Source: Cohnella faecalis (GTDB lineage: Bacteria > Bacillota > Bacilli > Paenibacillales > Paenibacillaceae). Taken from it: a stretch of 64,000 nt of DNA. This document shows positions 1 to 8,658 of this stretch, in pieces. The notes beneath the pieces are model-generated. The model was not told the origin of the DNA and searched no databases. It worked only from the letters and a program-made list of their open reading frames with translations. Both the position numbers and the translations under genes were made by a program. Positions within the stretch are counted from its first letter, which is position 1, and every line of letters starts with the position of its first letter. The DNA lies in the NCBI RefSeq assembly GCF_003570905.1, contig NZ_QXJM01000040.1:496001-560000 (forward strand), read 5' to 3'.

Positions 1-520
1 ATTGCGCGGTGCACACACTCTCTCGACGCTCGTAACCGGCTGTGGGCGCGCTATTGGGCGGTGCACACACTCTATCGGCGCTCGTAACCGGCTGTGGGCG
101 CGCTATTGCGGTACACACACTCACTCGACGCTCGTAACCCGCTGCGGGCGCGCTATTGGCGGTGCACACTCTCTATCGGCGCTCGTAACCGGCTGCAGGC
201 GCGCTATTGGCGGCGCACAACACTCACTCGACGCTCGTAACCGGCTGTGGGCGCGCTATTGAGTGGTGCACACACTCTATCGGCGCTCGTAACCGGCTGT
301 GGGCGCGCTATTGCGGTACACACACTCACTCGACGCTCGTAACCGGCTGTGGGCGCGCTATTGAGTGGTGCACACACTCTATCGGCGCTCGTAACCGGAT
401 GTGGGCGCGCTATTGGGCGGTGCACACACTCACTCGACGCTCGTAACCGGCTGCGGGCGCGCTATTGGCGGTACACACACTCTCTCGGCGCTTGTAACCG
501 GCTGCGGGCGCGCTATTGCG
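1..520. repeat. 51-bp minisatellite array A (about 10 copies)
   Basis: Tandem, slightly degenerate units of 50-52 bp. The core CGTAACCGGCTGTGGGCGCG recurs at about 31, 83, 133, 184, 236, 288, 338, 390, 441 and 493. Units alternate between a CTCGACGCTCG and a CTATCGGCGCTCG version, giving a partial 102-bp higher-order repeat. The array begins at or before the window edge. Reading frames stay open on both strands because the period is close to 17 codons, but there is no ribosome site or codon signal, so I treat it as non-coding. The same family reappears at 54866-55165. Confidence 0.95.
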
Positions 521-540
521 GGGCTTACGCCGCTACATTT

Positions 541-1641
541 TTACGTCCGGGCTTCGCGGATGAGTACGCAGACCGGTTTGCGAACCGCTATTTCTGTGCC
601 GGCAAAAATCGGGAGGCCGGAATTTGGCTCAATCCGGTACAGAACAACGTTGTCGGAATCCTGGTTGGCGGCGATGAGCCAGCATCCATCCGGCGTCAGC
701 GCGAAGTTCCTCGGATTGCTTCCACGAGTCGATACGTGGCCGGCAGCTTCGATCCGACCCGTAGCATCGTCGATCCGGAATATCGCAATGCTGTCATGGC
801 CGCGATTGGAAGCATAGACGAATCGGCCGTCGGGAGAAACGACGATTTCGGCGCACGTGTTGTCACCCTTGAAAGAAGACGGCAATGTCGTAATCGATTC
901 CTGGCGCCCAAGCGCCCCTTCTTTCTCATCGTAGGTGAATCGGGTTACCGTGCAGCTTAGCTCGTTCACAACAAACGCGGCTCGGCCGGAAGGATGGAAC
1001 GCGAAGTGTCTCGGTCCGTCGCCTGGCGCCATCGAAATCGCCTCGTGTCCGGACCATTCGTTGGCTTCCGGTCCGCGAGCGTAAACCATTACTCGATCGA
1101 GCCCGAGATCGGGAACGAACATATAGTTGCCGTCCGGACTGAATACGGCCGCATGCGGGTGCGGCGCTTCCTGCCGTTGCTCGTTCGGACCCGAGCCCGT
1201 ATGACAAAGCCGAATAACCGCCGGGCTTGGGCGCGAGTCGGGGGTTATCATGAACAAAGTAACCGAAGCTCCATTGTAGTTGGACACAGCGAGCCAATCC
1301 TCCTCTGGAGCAAGGGAAAGATGACAAGGGTGAGCGCCGTAGGTTCGATGAAACTGCACGGGGCCCAGCTTAAGCGTGTCCGGCTCTATCGGGAAAGACG
1401 CAAGCTGGCCGCCTTCCTCGCCGTCGGTTTCAAGCGTTTCGCTAACGGCGTACAGTCGGGTGCCGGACCGGTTCATACGGAGAAACGAGGCGTCCTCTAT
1501 TCCTGCATATTCGGCCGCTTTGACTAGCTCGGCCGTATCGGAAAAAAGCTGCAATCTTGTAAGCGTGACCTCGTCCTTGGCGCCGTATGCGCCGATCCAT
1601 ATTTCAAAGGCGGATGCTTGCGAGTTTTCGGGGGTAGTCAT
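541..1641 (-). CDS. lactonase family protein (6-phosphogluconolactonase-like beta-propeller)
   Basis: Protein of 366 aa resembling the YkgB/Pgl cycloisomerase-type family of seven-bladed propellers, which hydrolyse 6-phosphogluconolactone in the oxidative pentose phosphate pathway. Visible family signatures are the opening WIGAYG, repeated blades ending in SPDG or TPDG (FSPDGNYMFV, VSPDGRFVYASNRGHDSIA, LTPDGCWLIAANQDSDNV) and the central HPHAAVFSPDG. I start at the ATG at 1641 because GAGGAGG lies seven bases upstream; the frame can be read from a TTG at 1656, but that would put the ribosome site inside the gene. Probably cytoplasmic; no signal peptide. The gene stands alone next to the minisatellite. 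The exact substrate lactone cannot be proven from sequence. Confidence 0.88.
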   Translation of the reverse strand: MTTPENSQASAFEIWIGAYGAKDEVTLTRLQLFSDTAELVKAAEYAGIEDASFLRMNRSGTRLYAVSETLETDGEEGGQLASFPIEPDTLKLGPVQFHRTYGAHPCHLSLAPEEDWLAVSNYNGASVTLFMITPDSRPSPAVIRLCHTGSGPNEQRQEAPHPHAAVFSPDGNYMFVPDLGLDRVMVYARGPEANEWSGHEAISMAPGDGPRHFAFHPSGRAAFVVNELSCTVTRFTYDEKEGALGRQESITTLPSSFKGDNTCAEIVVSPDGRFVYASNRGHDSIAIFRIDDATGRIEAAGHVSTRGSNPRNFALTPDGCWLIAANQDSDNVVLYRIEPNSGLPIFAGTEIAVRKPVCVLIREART

Positions 1642-1910
1642 GTAGCGCCTCCTCAAATGTCAAACGGTCGGTTGCTATTCCGTCTATTGTAGCCCAAGGA
1701 GGGGGGGCAGGCTAGCCGAGCTAACTCTATCTGTCAGCAGTTACATTGCGATCCTCCGACTGTCTCAACGCAGTCTCGGCCATTCCACTAGAGTGCTGTC
1801 AGTCTCCCTGCTACTGTCGGGTTAAGCACTCTTGTACACTCGACCGCGCAGCGCATTGTCACAGCCTGCGATAGCGCCGGAAAACAGCCTATTGCGCAGC
1901 ATGAACGCGA

Positions 1911-2903
1911 TCAGCTTGGGCGCTTTCGTCTTTTACGGCTTCTTTGCCGACGACGGCCTCGCGCAGGGCTTGCTCTGCCCGCACGGCGGCGCTTCGCAGG
2001 CGACCTCTTCTTCTTTCTGTTCTTGCCGCTATGAATCAATCGTTGTTGTTTTTCGCGTAAAGGTTGCGGCTCCGGGGCGGGTTCGATTGCCGGAATCAAA
2101 TCTGTCGGAGCCGCTGCCAGGGAAGGGATAGGAATTCGTTCCATTTCACACCGCTTCTTTATCAGCATTCCGTAATGGATCGGACAAATACCGAGAGCTT
2201 GAATAGTCAACCCGACGGAAGGATGGCAGAAGACAGCTTGCTCCGCCTCTCTCACATTCGCCCATTCGGATAATTCGCGCAGAATATCGTCCGCATAACC
2301 GGGATGGCACATGATTTCGGTCGTTCCATCCGGAAGATTGTGCAGGCAGCGCAGCAGACGCAGCAAGCCGTCCTCCTCGTGATACGTATCCAGCCATATA
2401 TAATCCGTCGTCCATGCCTGCTGCCCGTTCGGTTCGATCGGCGTCTGGGAACGTCTCATCGGAATGCCTTCCCGCTCGGCCCATGAAGCCATTACGTTGA
2501 AAACGGAAGGAATGTTCTGGTGCAGCAAATGGTGGGAATCGAGATGGGTCGGCCGTAAGCCTGTCGATACGAATCGGTTCCACTGCGCCGCAAGCTCCGT
2601 CGCAATGTCCTTATCCGTCCATGCAGCCGCGCTGCGGATGCCGAGATAAGCCCCGCTGGAGTTAACAAGCGAAGGCACAAGACGAGGCTCGGACAACGGC
2701 TTGCCATAAGTAAGATTGAAATGGAGACCCACTCCGAGGAAGGGATTCAACCGAGCCAGCCTGACCGCATCCTGAAAACCCGGCATGTTGACCATCATGG
2801 AGGCGCTCGTAATGCCGCCAGCGGCAAAGGCTTCCGCAATACCCCGATTCACGCCGGGAGATAAGCCGAAATCGTCGGCGTTCACGATCAAAAATTTCGT
2901 CAT
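1911..2903 (-). CDS. YdjC/ChbG-family carbohydrate deacetylase with a basic C-terminal tail
   Basis: Protein of 330 aa. Family members remove acetyl groups from N-acetylated disaccharides such as chitobiose or cellobiose-type diacetyl sugars using a divalent metal. The metal-site signatures are present: NADDFGLSPGVN at residues 8-19, the GVGLHFNLT histidine near 61, and THLDSHHLLHQ. The catalytic part ends around residue 260; the last 40 or so residues are almost all Lys, Arg, Ser, Pro and Ala, which is not part of the family fold. GGAGGG precedes the ATG at 2903. Base composition of the tail is low-complexity, so it may be a repeat-derived extension rather than a domain. No chitobiose operon partner is visible. 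Confidence 0.9.
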   Translation of the reverse strand: MTKFLIVNADDFGLSPGVNRGIAEAFAAGGITSASMMVNMPGFQDAVRLARLNPFLGVGLHFNLTYGKPLSEPRLVPSLVNSSGAYLGIRSAAAWTDKDIATELAAQWNRFVSTGLRPTHLDSHHLLHQNIPSVFNVMASWAEREGIPMRRSQTPIEPNGQQAWTTDYIWLDTYHEEDGLLRLLRCLHNLPDGTTEIMCHPGYADDILRELSEWANVREAEQAVFCHPSVGLTIQALGICPIHYGMLIKKRCEMERIPIPSLAAAPTDLIPAIEPAPEPQPLREKQQRLIHSGKNRKKKRSPAKRRRAGRASPARGRRRQRSRKRRKRPS

Positions 2904-3101
2904 CCGTCACCCTCCACTGAATAATGGCTATTTATCAGCAGATGCGGGGACGCCGATTTCGGACAGGGGCAAACGTTTGCTCTTTGCAGCTTAACTTGCG
3001 TCTCTTATTCGTTCATACCTTCGAACGGCTGCCGTATAACCCCTTCCGATCTGCCAATACTATCCGCGATCCCATCATGCTACGGTCAAAGGGGGAACGA
3101 A

Positions 3102-3485
3102 ATGCGCCGTATAGCGGTTGGAATCGTCCTGGCGCTCTGTATATTCGGACAAGCCGCATCCATACAAGCATCCGCGATCGAGCAGCCTAACGGAACGTCC
3201 GAAAGCGTCCCGACCATGAAAGAGGAGGATAACTCCGTTCAATCGAAAGCTTTTCGATCAGGCAGAAGAACGTACCGCGCTCCTCGAAGCGGCTACACCG
3301 GAGGGAATCGGACCGGGGTCGCTCCCGGAACCAATACAGGGCGAACGACAAGGACGCCCGCTGCGGGCACGACGGGAAGGTTTGGCGGTTTTTTCGGCGG
3401 ACTGACTGCCGGCTCCTTGCTTGGAGGCTTGCTGAATCCTTTCGGATTCGGAGGCTGGGGCGGCGGCACCGGGGCTTCTCCCTGA
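3102..3485 (+). CDS. exported Gly/Arg-rich protein, C-terminal membrane segment lost by frameshift
   Basis: Opens with a signal peptide or membrane anchor (MRRIAVGIVLALCIFGQAAS), followed by an Arg/Thr/Gly-rich linker and a glycine-rich stretch (GRFGGFFGGLTAGSLLGGLL). The layout resembles the short Firmicute proteins often labelled Tim44-like, which end in a hydrophobic helix. In this frame the protein stops at 127 aa, but the -1 frame from 3473 continues without stop to 3565 and encodes exactly such a helix (GVLFWGVLLYVAFRF) and a basic end. One extra G in the GGGG run at 3471-3474 would join them into a 154-aa protein. One of few plus-strand genes here. Function unknown. Confidence 0.6.
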   Translation: MRRIAVGIVLALCIFGQAASIQASAIEQPNGTSESVPTMKEEDNSVQSKAFRSGRRTYRAPRSGYTGGNRTGVAPGTNTGRTTRTPAAGTTGRFGGFFGGLTAGSLLGGLLNPFGFGGWGGGTGASP

Positions 3486-3579
3486 TCGGCGTGCTGTTCT
3501 GGGGCGTTCTGCTTTATGTCGCCTTCCGGTTTGTCCGCCGTTTGTGGAGCGGCAGACGGCATTAATCGGCCGCAATCGC

Positions 3580-3620
3580 AACAAAGGCATCCAAACCGCT
3601 AACGGTTGGATGCCTTTGTT
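3580..3620. terminator. bidirectional terminator between the exported protein gene and rqcP
   Basis: Near-perfect inverted repeat, AACAAAGGCATCCAAACCG against CGGTTGGATGCCTTTGTT with a four-base loop. It sits between convergent genes and can serve both. Confidence 0.9.
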
Positions 3621-3635
3621 AAACATGACGGATGT

Positions 3636-3923
3636 CTAGCCTTGCAGAAAATCCGCGGAATCCTCCCGCTTGCGAATCTCTTCCTTCACAATCGTATAGA
3701 GCTCTTCCGCGTCTTCCTTGCGCGCCGACTCCGCCAACCGTTCGATGCGCACCGTCAGAATGCGCTGTCCGAACTGAACCTCCAGCGTATCCCCGGGCTT
3801 CACGACGCTGCCCGGTTTGGCTTCCTTACCGTTGAGAAGGACGCGCCCTTGATCGGACACGTCCTTCGCGACGGTGCGGCGCTTAATAAGCCGCGACACC
3901 TTCAAAAACTTATCGAGTCGCAT
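3636..3923 (-). CDS. rqcP: RqcP, S4-domain ribosome quality-control protein
   Basis: A 95-aa S4 RNA-binding protein (MRLDKFLKVSRLIKRRTVAK, then the GRVLLNG and KPG turns of the S4 fold) matching B. subtilis YabO/RqcP, which works with RqcH to add alanine tails to peptides stuck on split 50S subunits. It follows hup by three bases, and mazG and yabM lie upstream, as in other Firmicutes. The acidic/basic C-terminus (residues 60-95) is usual for the family. In relatives yabP, yabQ and divIC come next; here a terminator and unrelated genes follow. Confidence 0.92.
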   Translation of the reverse strand: MRLDKFLKVSRLIKRRTVAKDVSDQGRVLLNGKEAKPGSVVKPGDTLEVQFGQRILTVRIERLAESARKEDAEELYTIVKEEIRKREDSADFLQG

Positions 3924-3926
3924 GAA

Positions 3927-4199
3927 TTACTTAACGGCGTCTTTCAGTTTGTTGCCCGCTTTGAAAGCAGGAACCTTGGAAGCCGGAATTTCGATCGATT
4001 TACCCGTTTGCGGGTTGCGTCCTACGCGACCGGAACGAGCGCGAGTCTCGAACGTGCCGAAGCCGATAAGTTGAACTTTGTCGCCGCCGGCCAATGCGCC
4101 GGATACTTCATCCAGGAAGCCGTTCAATACGGACTCCACATCTTTCTTAGTAAGGCCGCTTTTTTCTGCGATGTTGTTGATCAGGTCGGTTTTGTTCAT
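3927..4199 (-). CDS. hup: HU-family nucleoid protein
   Basis: A 90-aa HU protein with the whole family pattern: [20 protein letters not shown] helices, the [21 protein letters not shown] beta-arm start, and the [13 protein letters not shown] end. HU dimers bend and compact DNA without sequence specificity. It is preceded by GGGAGG and a gap of about 195 bp after mazG, so it probably has its own promoter. Placement next to rqcP and mazG is the common Paenibacillus arrangement. No residue is unusual. Confidence 0.97.
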   Translation of the reverse strand: MNKTDLINNIAEKSGLTKKDVESVLNGFLDEVSGALAGGDKVQLIGFGTFETRARSGRVGRNPQTGKSIEIPASKVPAFKAGNKLKDAVK

Positions 4200-4394
4200 G
4201 TTTCGAATTTCCTCCCGTTATCTTCGTTTCCAGCTTGTGAAAACGTTTGTTTGATAAAGCACCATGATAACTATTCGGTCCCCTGCTAAAAAAATCCTGC
4301 CGCCAAACCAAAAAAAATTCTCGAAACAAGTAGAAATTGCGAGAAAGTTGCCGAAAACTCTGGAAATGGACAAATTTAGTGTGCAATTTGGAAG

Positions 4395-5882
4395 CTAATT
4401 AGTCAATTTCGCTTCCTGCCACCACTCTTCCATCTCTACTAAACCAGTCTCGTCAAAAGTTCGTCCTCTTATACGCAGTTGTTGTTCGATATATTCAAAC
4501 CGGCTTCTGAACTTGCGATTCGTCCCCGCAAGCGCTTCCTCCGGATCGGCCTTAATGAATCTGGCGGCGTTGACGACGGCGAACAGCAAGTCTCCGAGCT
4601 CGTCCTTCTGACGTTCGGGCGACTCGTCGGATGCAGCTTGGCGAAGCTCGGCCAGCTCTTCTTCGATTTTATCGAATACGCCGGACAGATCGGGCCAGTC
4701 GAAGCCGACGCGGGAAGCCTTCTTCTGCAGCTTGTACGCCCTTGGCAGGGCGGGCAAGTCCTTCGGAATGCCGTCCAGAACCGACTGGCGTTCCTCCACC
4801 CCTTTGCGGCGCTTCTCCTCGGCTTTCATTTGCTCCCAATTTTTCAGAGCCTCCTCCGCATTCCGGGCATCCTCTCCTCCGAAAACATGAGGATGGCGGA
4901 AAATAAGCTTGTCGTTCAGCTCGGCCAGAACGTCGTAGACGTCGAACGCGCCGTTCTCCTCTTCCATCTGGCTGTGCAGAAGCACCTGGAGAATGACATC
5001 GCCGAACTCTTCCTTCATATTATCGGGGTCGTCGTTGTCGATCGCTTCGATCGCTTCGTACGTTTCTTCGATGAAATTTTTGCGGATCGATTGATGCGTC
5101 TGCTCCTGATCCCAAGGGCAGCCGCCCGGACCGCGCAGGATGGAGACGATCTCGTGCAGCCGCTCGAAGGAACGGCGGCGCAAAGATTCGGACGAGTCAG
5201 CCGGGATATAGACGAGCGTCAGATTGCCGTAGACGTCCAATCGATCCAGCTCGTGAAGCGGAACCGTCAAAATTCGCTCTTGGCCCGGAACGCCCAGCGC
5301 TTGGCCCACGGTGACCGGATATTCGTCCGGATAGACGCTCATTAGCGCAAGCTTCACGTCGGATGCGGTGAACGCATCGTACACTTGCCCAATGATCGTA
5401 TGAAGGCGAGGGCGAAGGTGCTCGCGCGTAAGTTCCGAGGCATCCAGCAGTTGGAAACCTTCGATCGGGTCGAATCCGAGCCTGACGAAGGCTTGGTCGA
5501 GAAAGCTTTCGCCGCCGAGTAGCTGCAGCTCGATTCCTTCCTGTACGGCGCGCTCCCTTAACAGCTGCACTGCCCGCTCGGCGACCATCGGATGACCGGG
5601 AACGGCGTAGACAATCGATTCGCCGGGGTGATCGGCGGCCGCCGACAGCAGCGTCTTCGCGATCGCTTCGTACACCTCTTCGAAGCGGCCGTAGCTCTCG
5701 TACAACGAATCGAACGAGACGAACTCGATGCCTCGCGCAGACAGATCGGCTACCGCAGGATGGTCGACGGTCCTCACGTAGCGATGCGTCGCTTGCTCAA
5801 GCTTCTTAAGTATGCCAAGCGTTAATTGGTTTTCTCCGCCGGAGCCTAATCCGACGATGGTAATGGTGCCATGCATAGTCAA
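4395..5882 (-). CDS. mazG: MazG/YabN: tetrapyrrole methylase-like domain fused to NTP pyrophosphohydrolase
   Basis: 495 aa. Residues 5-215 form a SAM-dependent tetrapyrrole (corrin/porphyrin) methylase-like domain (TIVGLGSGGENQLTLG, YAVPGHPMVAERAVQLL). Residues about 245-490 hold MazG nucleoside triphosphate pyrophosphohydrolase repeats with the metal-binding acidic motifs FIEETYEAIEAID and EEFGDVILQVLLH and a second set near DELGDLLFAVVNAARF. The fusion is the normal YabN form in Bacilli and is thought to clean up aberrant nucleotides; the role of the methylase half is not established. It starts four bases after yabM ends, so the two are co-transcribed. Confidence 0.95.
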   Translation of the reverse strand: MTMHGTITIVGLGSGGENQLTLGILKKLEQATHRYVRTVDHPAVADLSARGIEFVSFDSLYESYGRFEEVYEAIAKTLLSAAADHPGESIVYAVPGHPMVAERAVQLLRERAVQEGIELQLLGGESFLDQAFVRLGFDPIEGFQLLDASELTREHLRPRLHTIIGQVYDAFTASDVKLALMSVYPDEYPVTVGQALGVPGQERILTVPLHELDRLDVYGNLTLVYIPADSSESLRRRSFERLHEIVSILRGPGGCPWDQEQTHQSIRKNFIEETYEAIEAIDNDDPDNMKEEFGDVILQVLLHSQMEEENGAFDVYDVLAELNDKLIFRHPHVFGGEDARNAEEALKNWEQMKAEEKRRKGVEERQSVLDGIPKDLPALPRAYKLQKKASRVGFDWPDLSGVFDKIEEELAELRQAASDESPERQKDELGDLLFAVVNAARFIKADPEEALAGTNRKFRSRFEYIEQQLRIRGRTFDETGLVEMEEWWQEAKLTN

Positions 5883-5885
5883 CGA

Positions 5886-7739
5886 TCATCCTTTCCAGGG
5901 TTGCTCCGCTTCTGCGGAGCGATGTATGCGAATCGACGCGCCGAATAGGCGCGTGAATGCTCGGTCTGGCCGCGAACCGGCCGACAAGCCGGGCAGCGCC
6001 CGCCACTGCTGCGGCGACAAGGCGCCGAACGCGACGAGGCTCGCCGCGAAAGCGGCCGCGCCGACGGCAACGCCGGGCAGCGCGGTGAGCAGCGCGGCGG
6101 CGCGGTCCGGCAGGGCGCGGGCGAGCGCCGCGATTAGCGCCGCGGCGAGTGCGGTGAGCGCGGCCATGGCGGTTAGAGCTGCCGCCGGGCGCCACATAGT
6201 GGCGGCGCGAGGCGCAGGAATGGCAATGCGCTGGCGCAGCGACAGCGCATTAAGCAGTGCGGCGGCGGCGAACGCGAGCGTCATGGCGGCCGCCGCGCCG
6301 TTGATGCCGTAAGCGGGCACTAGCAGCGCGTTAAGCGTGAGCTTTAAGATGGCGGCGGCAGCGAGGTTAACGGCCGGCGCGCGCAGCTCGCCGAGCCCTT
6401 GCAGCAAGCCGCCGCTCACCGCTTGAAGCGTACCGCCGACAGCGGCGAACGCGATGATCGCAAGCGCTGCGGAGCCGCTGTTGTCCGAGAACAGCGCGAT
6501 ATTGACCGGCGACGCGAGCAGAGCGAGGCCGATGGCTGCCGCGCAGCCGATCCACCAGGCGAGCCGGATCGTGAAGGCGGCGCGCATCGCCGCTTCCTCG
6601 CCTCCGCCTTCGCCCCGCGCGCGTGCAGCGGTCAGTGCCGGCACGAGCGCCGCCGCCGCGCCGCTGGCCGCCATTAGAATGAGCTGCAGCAAGGCGACTC
6701 CCCGGTTATACACCCCGAAGCTCGCCATGGCCGATGAAGAAGTTACTTGCGGGTCGTGCTGCAGCAGGCGCGGCACCGAGAAAGCGTCGATCAAGCCAAG
6801 CAACGGCGCCGCGACGGACGCAATAGCGACCGGAATGGCCACGACGGCGATGCGCTTGACGAGAGCCAGCCTCGTTTCCGGCATCCTGACCTTCTTCGGG
6901 CGGGCGAAGCCGGCTGCCGGTGCCGAGCCCGATGATGACGCCGACTTTGCCGCGTTCGCCGTCGGCTCCTCAACCGGGTCTGCCGACGTGGATTCAACGG
7001 CAGTTGCCCCGCTGCTCCCGTATTTCTTGCGAGCTCCTCTGGCCGCGACCGTTAGAGCAATCGGCTCCCGCCTTTTGCGAGCCGGCCAAAGCATAGCCGC
7101 AAGGCCCGCCGATGCTCCCGCCGCCAAGCCGCCGTGAAGCGACGCCGCGGTTGAAGACGGGGACCAGCCAGCCTCAATGGCCCATACGAGCATGACCAGC
7201 ATGAACGCCACTCTGGCCGACTGCTCCACGATCTGTGATACGGCAGGCCGCAGCATCTTCATTTGCCCTTGCCGGAAGCCTCTCATCGCGGCCGTTGCCG
7301 GGGCGAACAGCAGCGCGATGGACGATGTACGAATCGCCGAAGCCGCATCCTTCGCGCCCATCCAGGCCGCGAGAGTATCGGCGAATGCCTGCGCCAGCCC
7401 AAATGCAATCAATCCGCTCAAGCCAAGCAGCACGATCGACCATCGCAATACCCTTTGAGCGTCCTCGTCCTCGCCATCGGCGCTTCTCTCGGCGACGAGC
7501 ACGCTGACGGCCGTCGGCACCCCTGCCGCAGCCAGCGTAATCCACATGACCGCCAACGCGTATACGGCGCTGTACAACCCGAATACTTCGTCTCCGGCAA
7601 CGTTCTGCAGCGGTATTTTTTGCAGCGTTCCGATCAGCTTGGATAGAAGCGCCGCTCCCCCTAGCAGCGCGGCTCCCTTCAGCAGCGTCCCTTGCGCGGA
7701 ATCCCCCGGAATTCCAATTTCCTTCCGTTCCGTCGACAT
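5886..7739 (-). CDS. MATE/MOP-type flippase of the SpoVB/YabM polysaccharide family
   Basis: 617 aa with about 14 predicted membrane helices, starting with GAALLGGAALLSKLIGTLQKIPLQN, the hallmark of the SpoVB/MurJ/RfbX export family. Such proteins flip lipid-linked sugars or peptidoglycan precursors; YabM sits at this position in Bacilli. It is longer than the usual 500-540 aa because of a hydrophilic Ser/Ala-rich insert at about 235-285 between the two halves, and the C-terminal half is strongly Ala-rich. The GTG/ATG choice is settled by ATG at 7739. Lies between spoVT and mazG and probably shares a transcript with mazG. Confidence 0.9.
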   Translation of the reverse strand: MSTERKEIGIPGDSAQGTLLKGAALLGGAALLSKLIGTLQKIPLQNVAGDEVFGLYSAVYALAVMWITLAAAGVPTAVSVLVAERSADGEDEDAQRVLRWSIVLLGLSGLIAFGLAQAFADTLAAWMGAKDAASAIRTSSIALLFAPATAAMRGFRQGQMKMLRPAVSQIVEQSARVAFMLVMLVWAIEAGWSPSSTAASLHGGLAAGASAGLAAMLWPARKRREPIALTVAARGARKKYGSSGATAVESTSADPVEEPTANAAKSASSSGSAPAAGFARPKKVRMPETRLALVKRIAVVAIPVAIASVAAPLLGLIDAFSVPRLLQHDPQVTSSSAMASFGVYNRGVALLQLILMAASGAAAALVPALTAARARGEGGGEEAAMRAAFTIRLAWWIGCAAAIGLALLASPVNIALFSDNSGSAALAIIAFAAVGGTLQAVSGGLLQGLGELRAPAVNLAAAAILKLTLNALLVPAYGINGAAAAMTLAFAAAALLNALSLRQRIAIPAPRAATMWRPAAALTAMAALTALAAALIAALARALPDRAAALLTALPGVAVGAAAFAASLVAFGALSPQQWRALPGLSAGSRPDRAFTRLFGASIRIHRSAEAEQPWKG

Positions 7740-7804
7740 GGCGGTGCTCTCTTCCCCTCTTATCTATCCCACGGTTATCTGTTCCATAACCCAAATTATA
7801 ACCG

Positions 7805-7851
7805 AAAAAAGCTCCCCGCACCGCCTTTCCGGAAGGCTGGGAAGCTTTTTC
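7805..7851 (-). terminator. terminator downstream of spoVT
   Basis: On the minus strand, AAGCTTCCCAGCCTTCC pairs with GGTGCGGGGAGCTT (imperfect) and is followed by a run of six T. It separates spoVT from yabM. Confidence 0.75.
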
Positions 7852-7873
7852 TTTCTTATTCTCCGCTATCGTC

Positions 7874-8416
7874 TTATTGCTCCATCTGCTTCGCAAGAAA
7901 CCCGGCCGCCGTCTCGACCATTTTGCTCTCCATGTCTCCCATCGAGACGCCTTCTTCTTTGCTGAGCAGAACGACCGTTCCGATCGGATCGCCGCCCGCT
8001 ACAATAGGAGCCACCGCAACCGAACTGTAAGTCTCGGCGATGTCCTTTAGGATTTCGTAGCTTCCCGGACCCGGCTCCAAAGCGATTTTCCGATTTTCCA
8101 TGATGTTCTCCAGCAAGTTTCCAACCGATTTTTCGAGAAATTCCTTCTTGGATGCACCCGCCACGGCAATGACCGTATCGCGGTCCGTGATGATGGCGAT
8201 ATGTCCGGTGCTTTCGAACAATGACTCGGCGTATTCCTTGGCGAAGTCGCCCAGCTCGCCGATCGGGGAATATTTCTTCAGAATGACTTCTCCGTCCCGA
8301 TCCACGAAAATTTCAAGCGGATCCCCTTCGCGGATTCGAAGCGTGCGGCGGATTTCCTTCGGAATGACCACCCGGCCGAGGTCATCGATGCGGCGTACAA
8401 TCCCGGTTGCTTTCAT
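7874..8416 (-). CDS. spoVT: stage V sporulation protein T
   Basis: 180 aa. An N-terminal AbrB-type swapped-hairpin DNA-binding domain (residues 1-50, MKATGIVRRIDDLGRVVIPK) is joined to a C-terminal GAF-like domain (about 58-178). SpoVT is made in the forespore under sigma-G and tunes other sigma-G genes. The N-terminal half is closely related to the AbrB at 44588-44842, as expected for this paralogue pair. In B. subtilis spoVT follows mfd closely; here about 14 kb of extra DNA separates it from prsA-mfd. Gap 8417-8599 upstream must contain its promoter; I could not fix the exact sigma-G boxes. Confidence 0.97.
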   Translation of the reverse strand: MKATGIVRRIDDLGRVVIPKEIRRTLRIREGDPLEIFVDRDGEVILKKYSPIGELGDFAKEYAESLFESTGHIAIITDRDTVIAVAGASKKEFLEKSVGNLLENIMENRKIALEPGPGSYEILKDIAETYSSVAVAPIVAGGDPIGTVVLLSKEEGVSMGDMESKMVETAAGFLAKQMEQ

Positions 8417-8599
8417 GGCTCATGTTGCCCCACTTTCGTTGGTGTTTTATGCCTTGGCTGCTTGCCGGTGCGAGATGGGACCGGCCTGTATGGCGAAGCA
8501 AGAGCACTCGGAAAAAGGTGACATTGAATCGTAGGTGTAGTATTCAACCCCTCCCATTTTCTTATGCGTTCACCCTGAGCTGGCGGAATTCGGCAATAA

Positions 8600-8640
8600 G
8601 AAAGGCCTTCTTGCGGATCGCTCCGCCCGAAGGCCTTCCC
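8600..8640 (-). terminator. terminator after metQ
   Basis: Long hairpin on the minus strand, GAAGGCCTTCGGGCGGA paired with TCCGCAAGAAGGCCTTTC. It closes the metNIQ operon. Confidence 0.85.
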
Positions 8641-8658
8641 ATTCGATTGTACGGCTTC

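Noticed and set aside
1-520. CRISPR array
   Set aside because: Units are near-identical along their full 51 bp; there are no unique spacers and no cas genes.
4395-4400. separate mazG and methylase genes
   Set aside because: The frame is continuous; the fusion is the normal YabN form.
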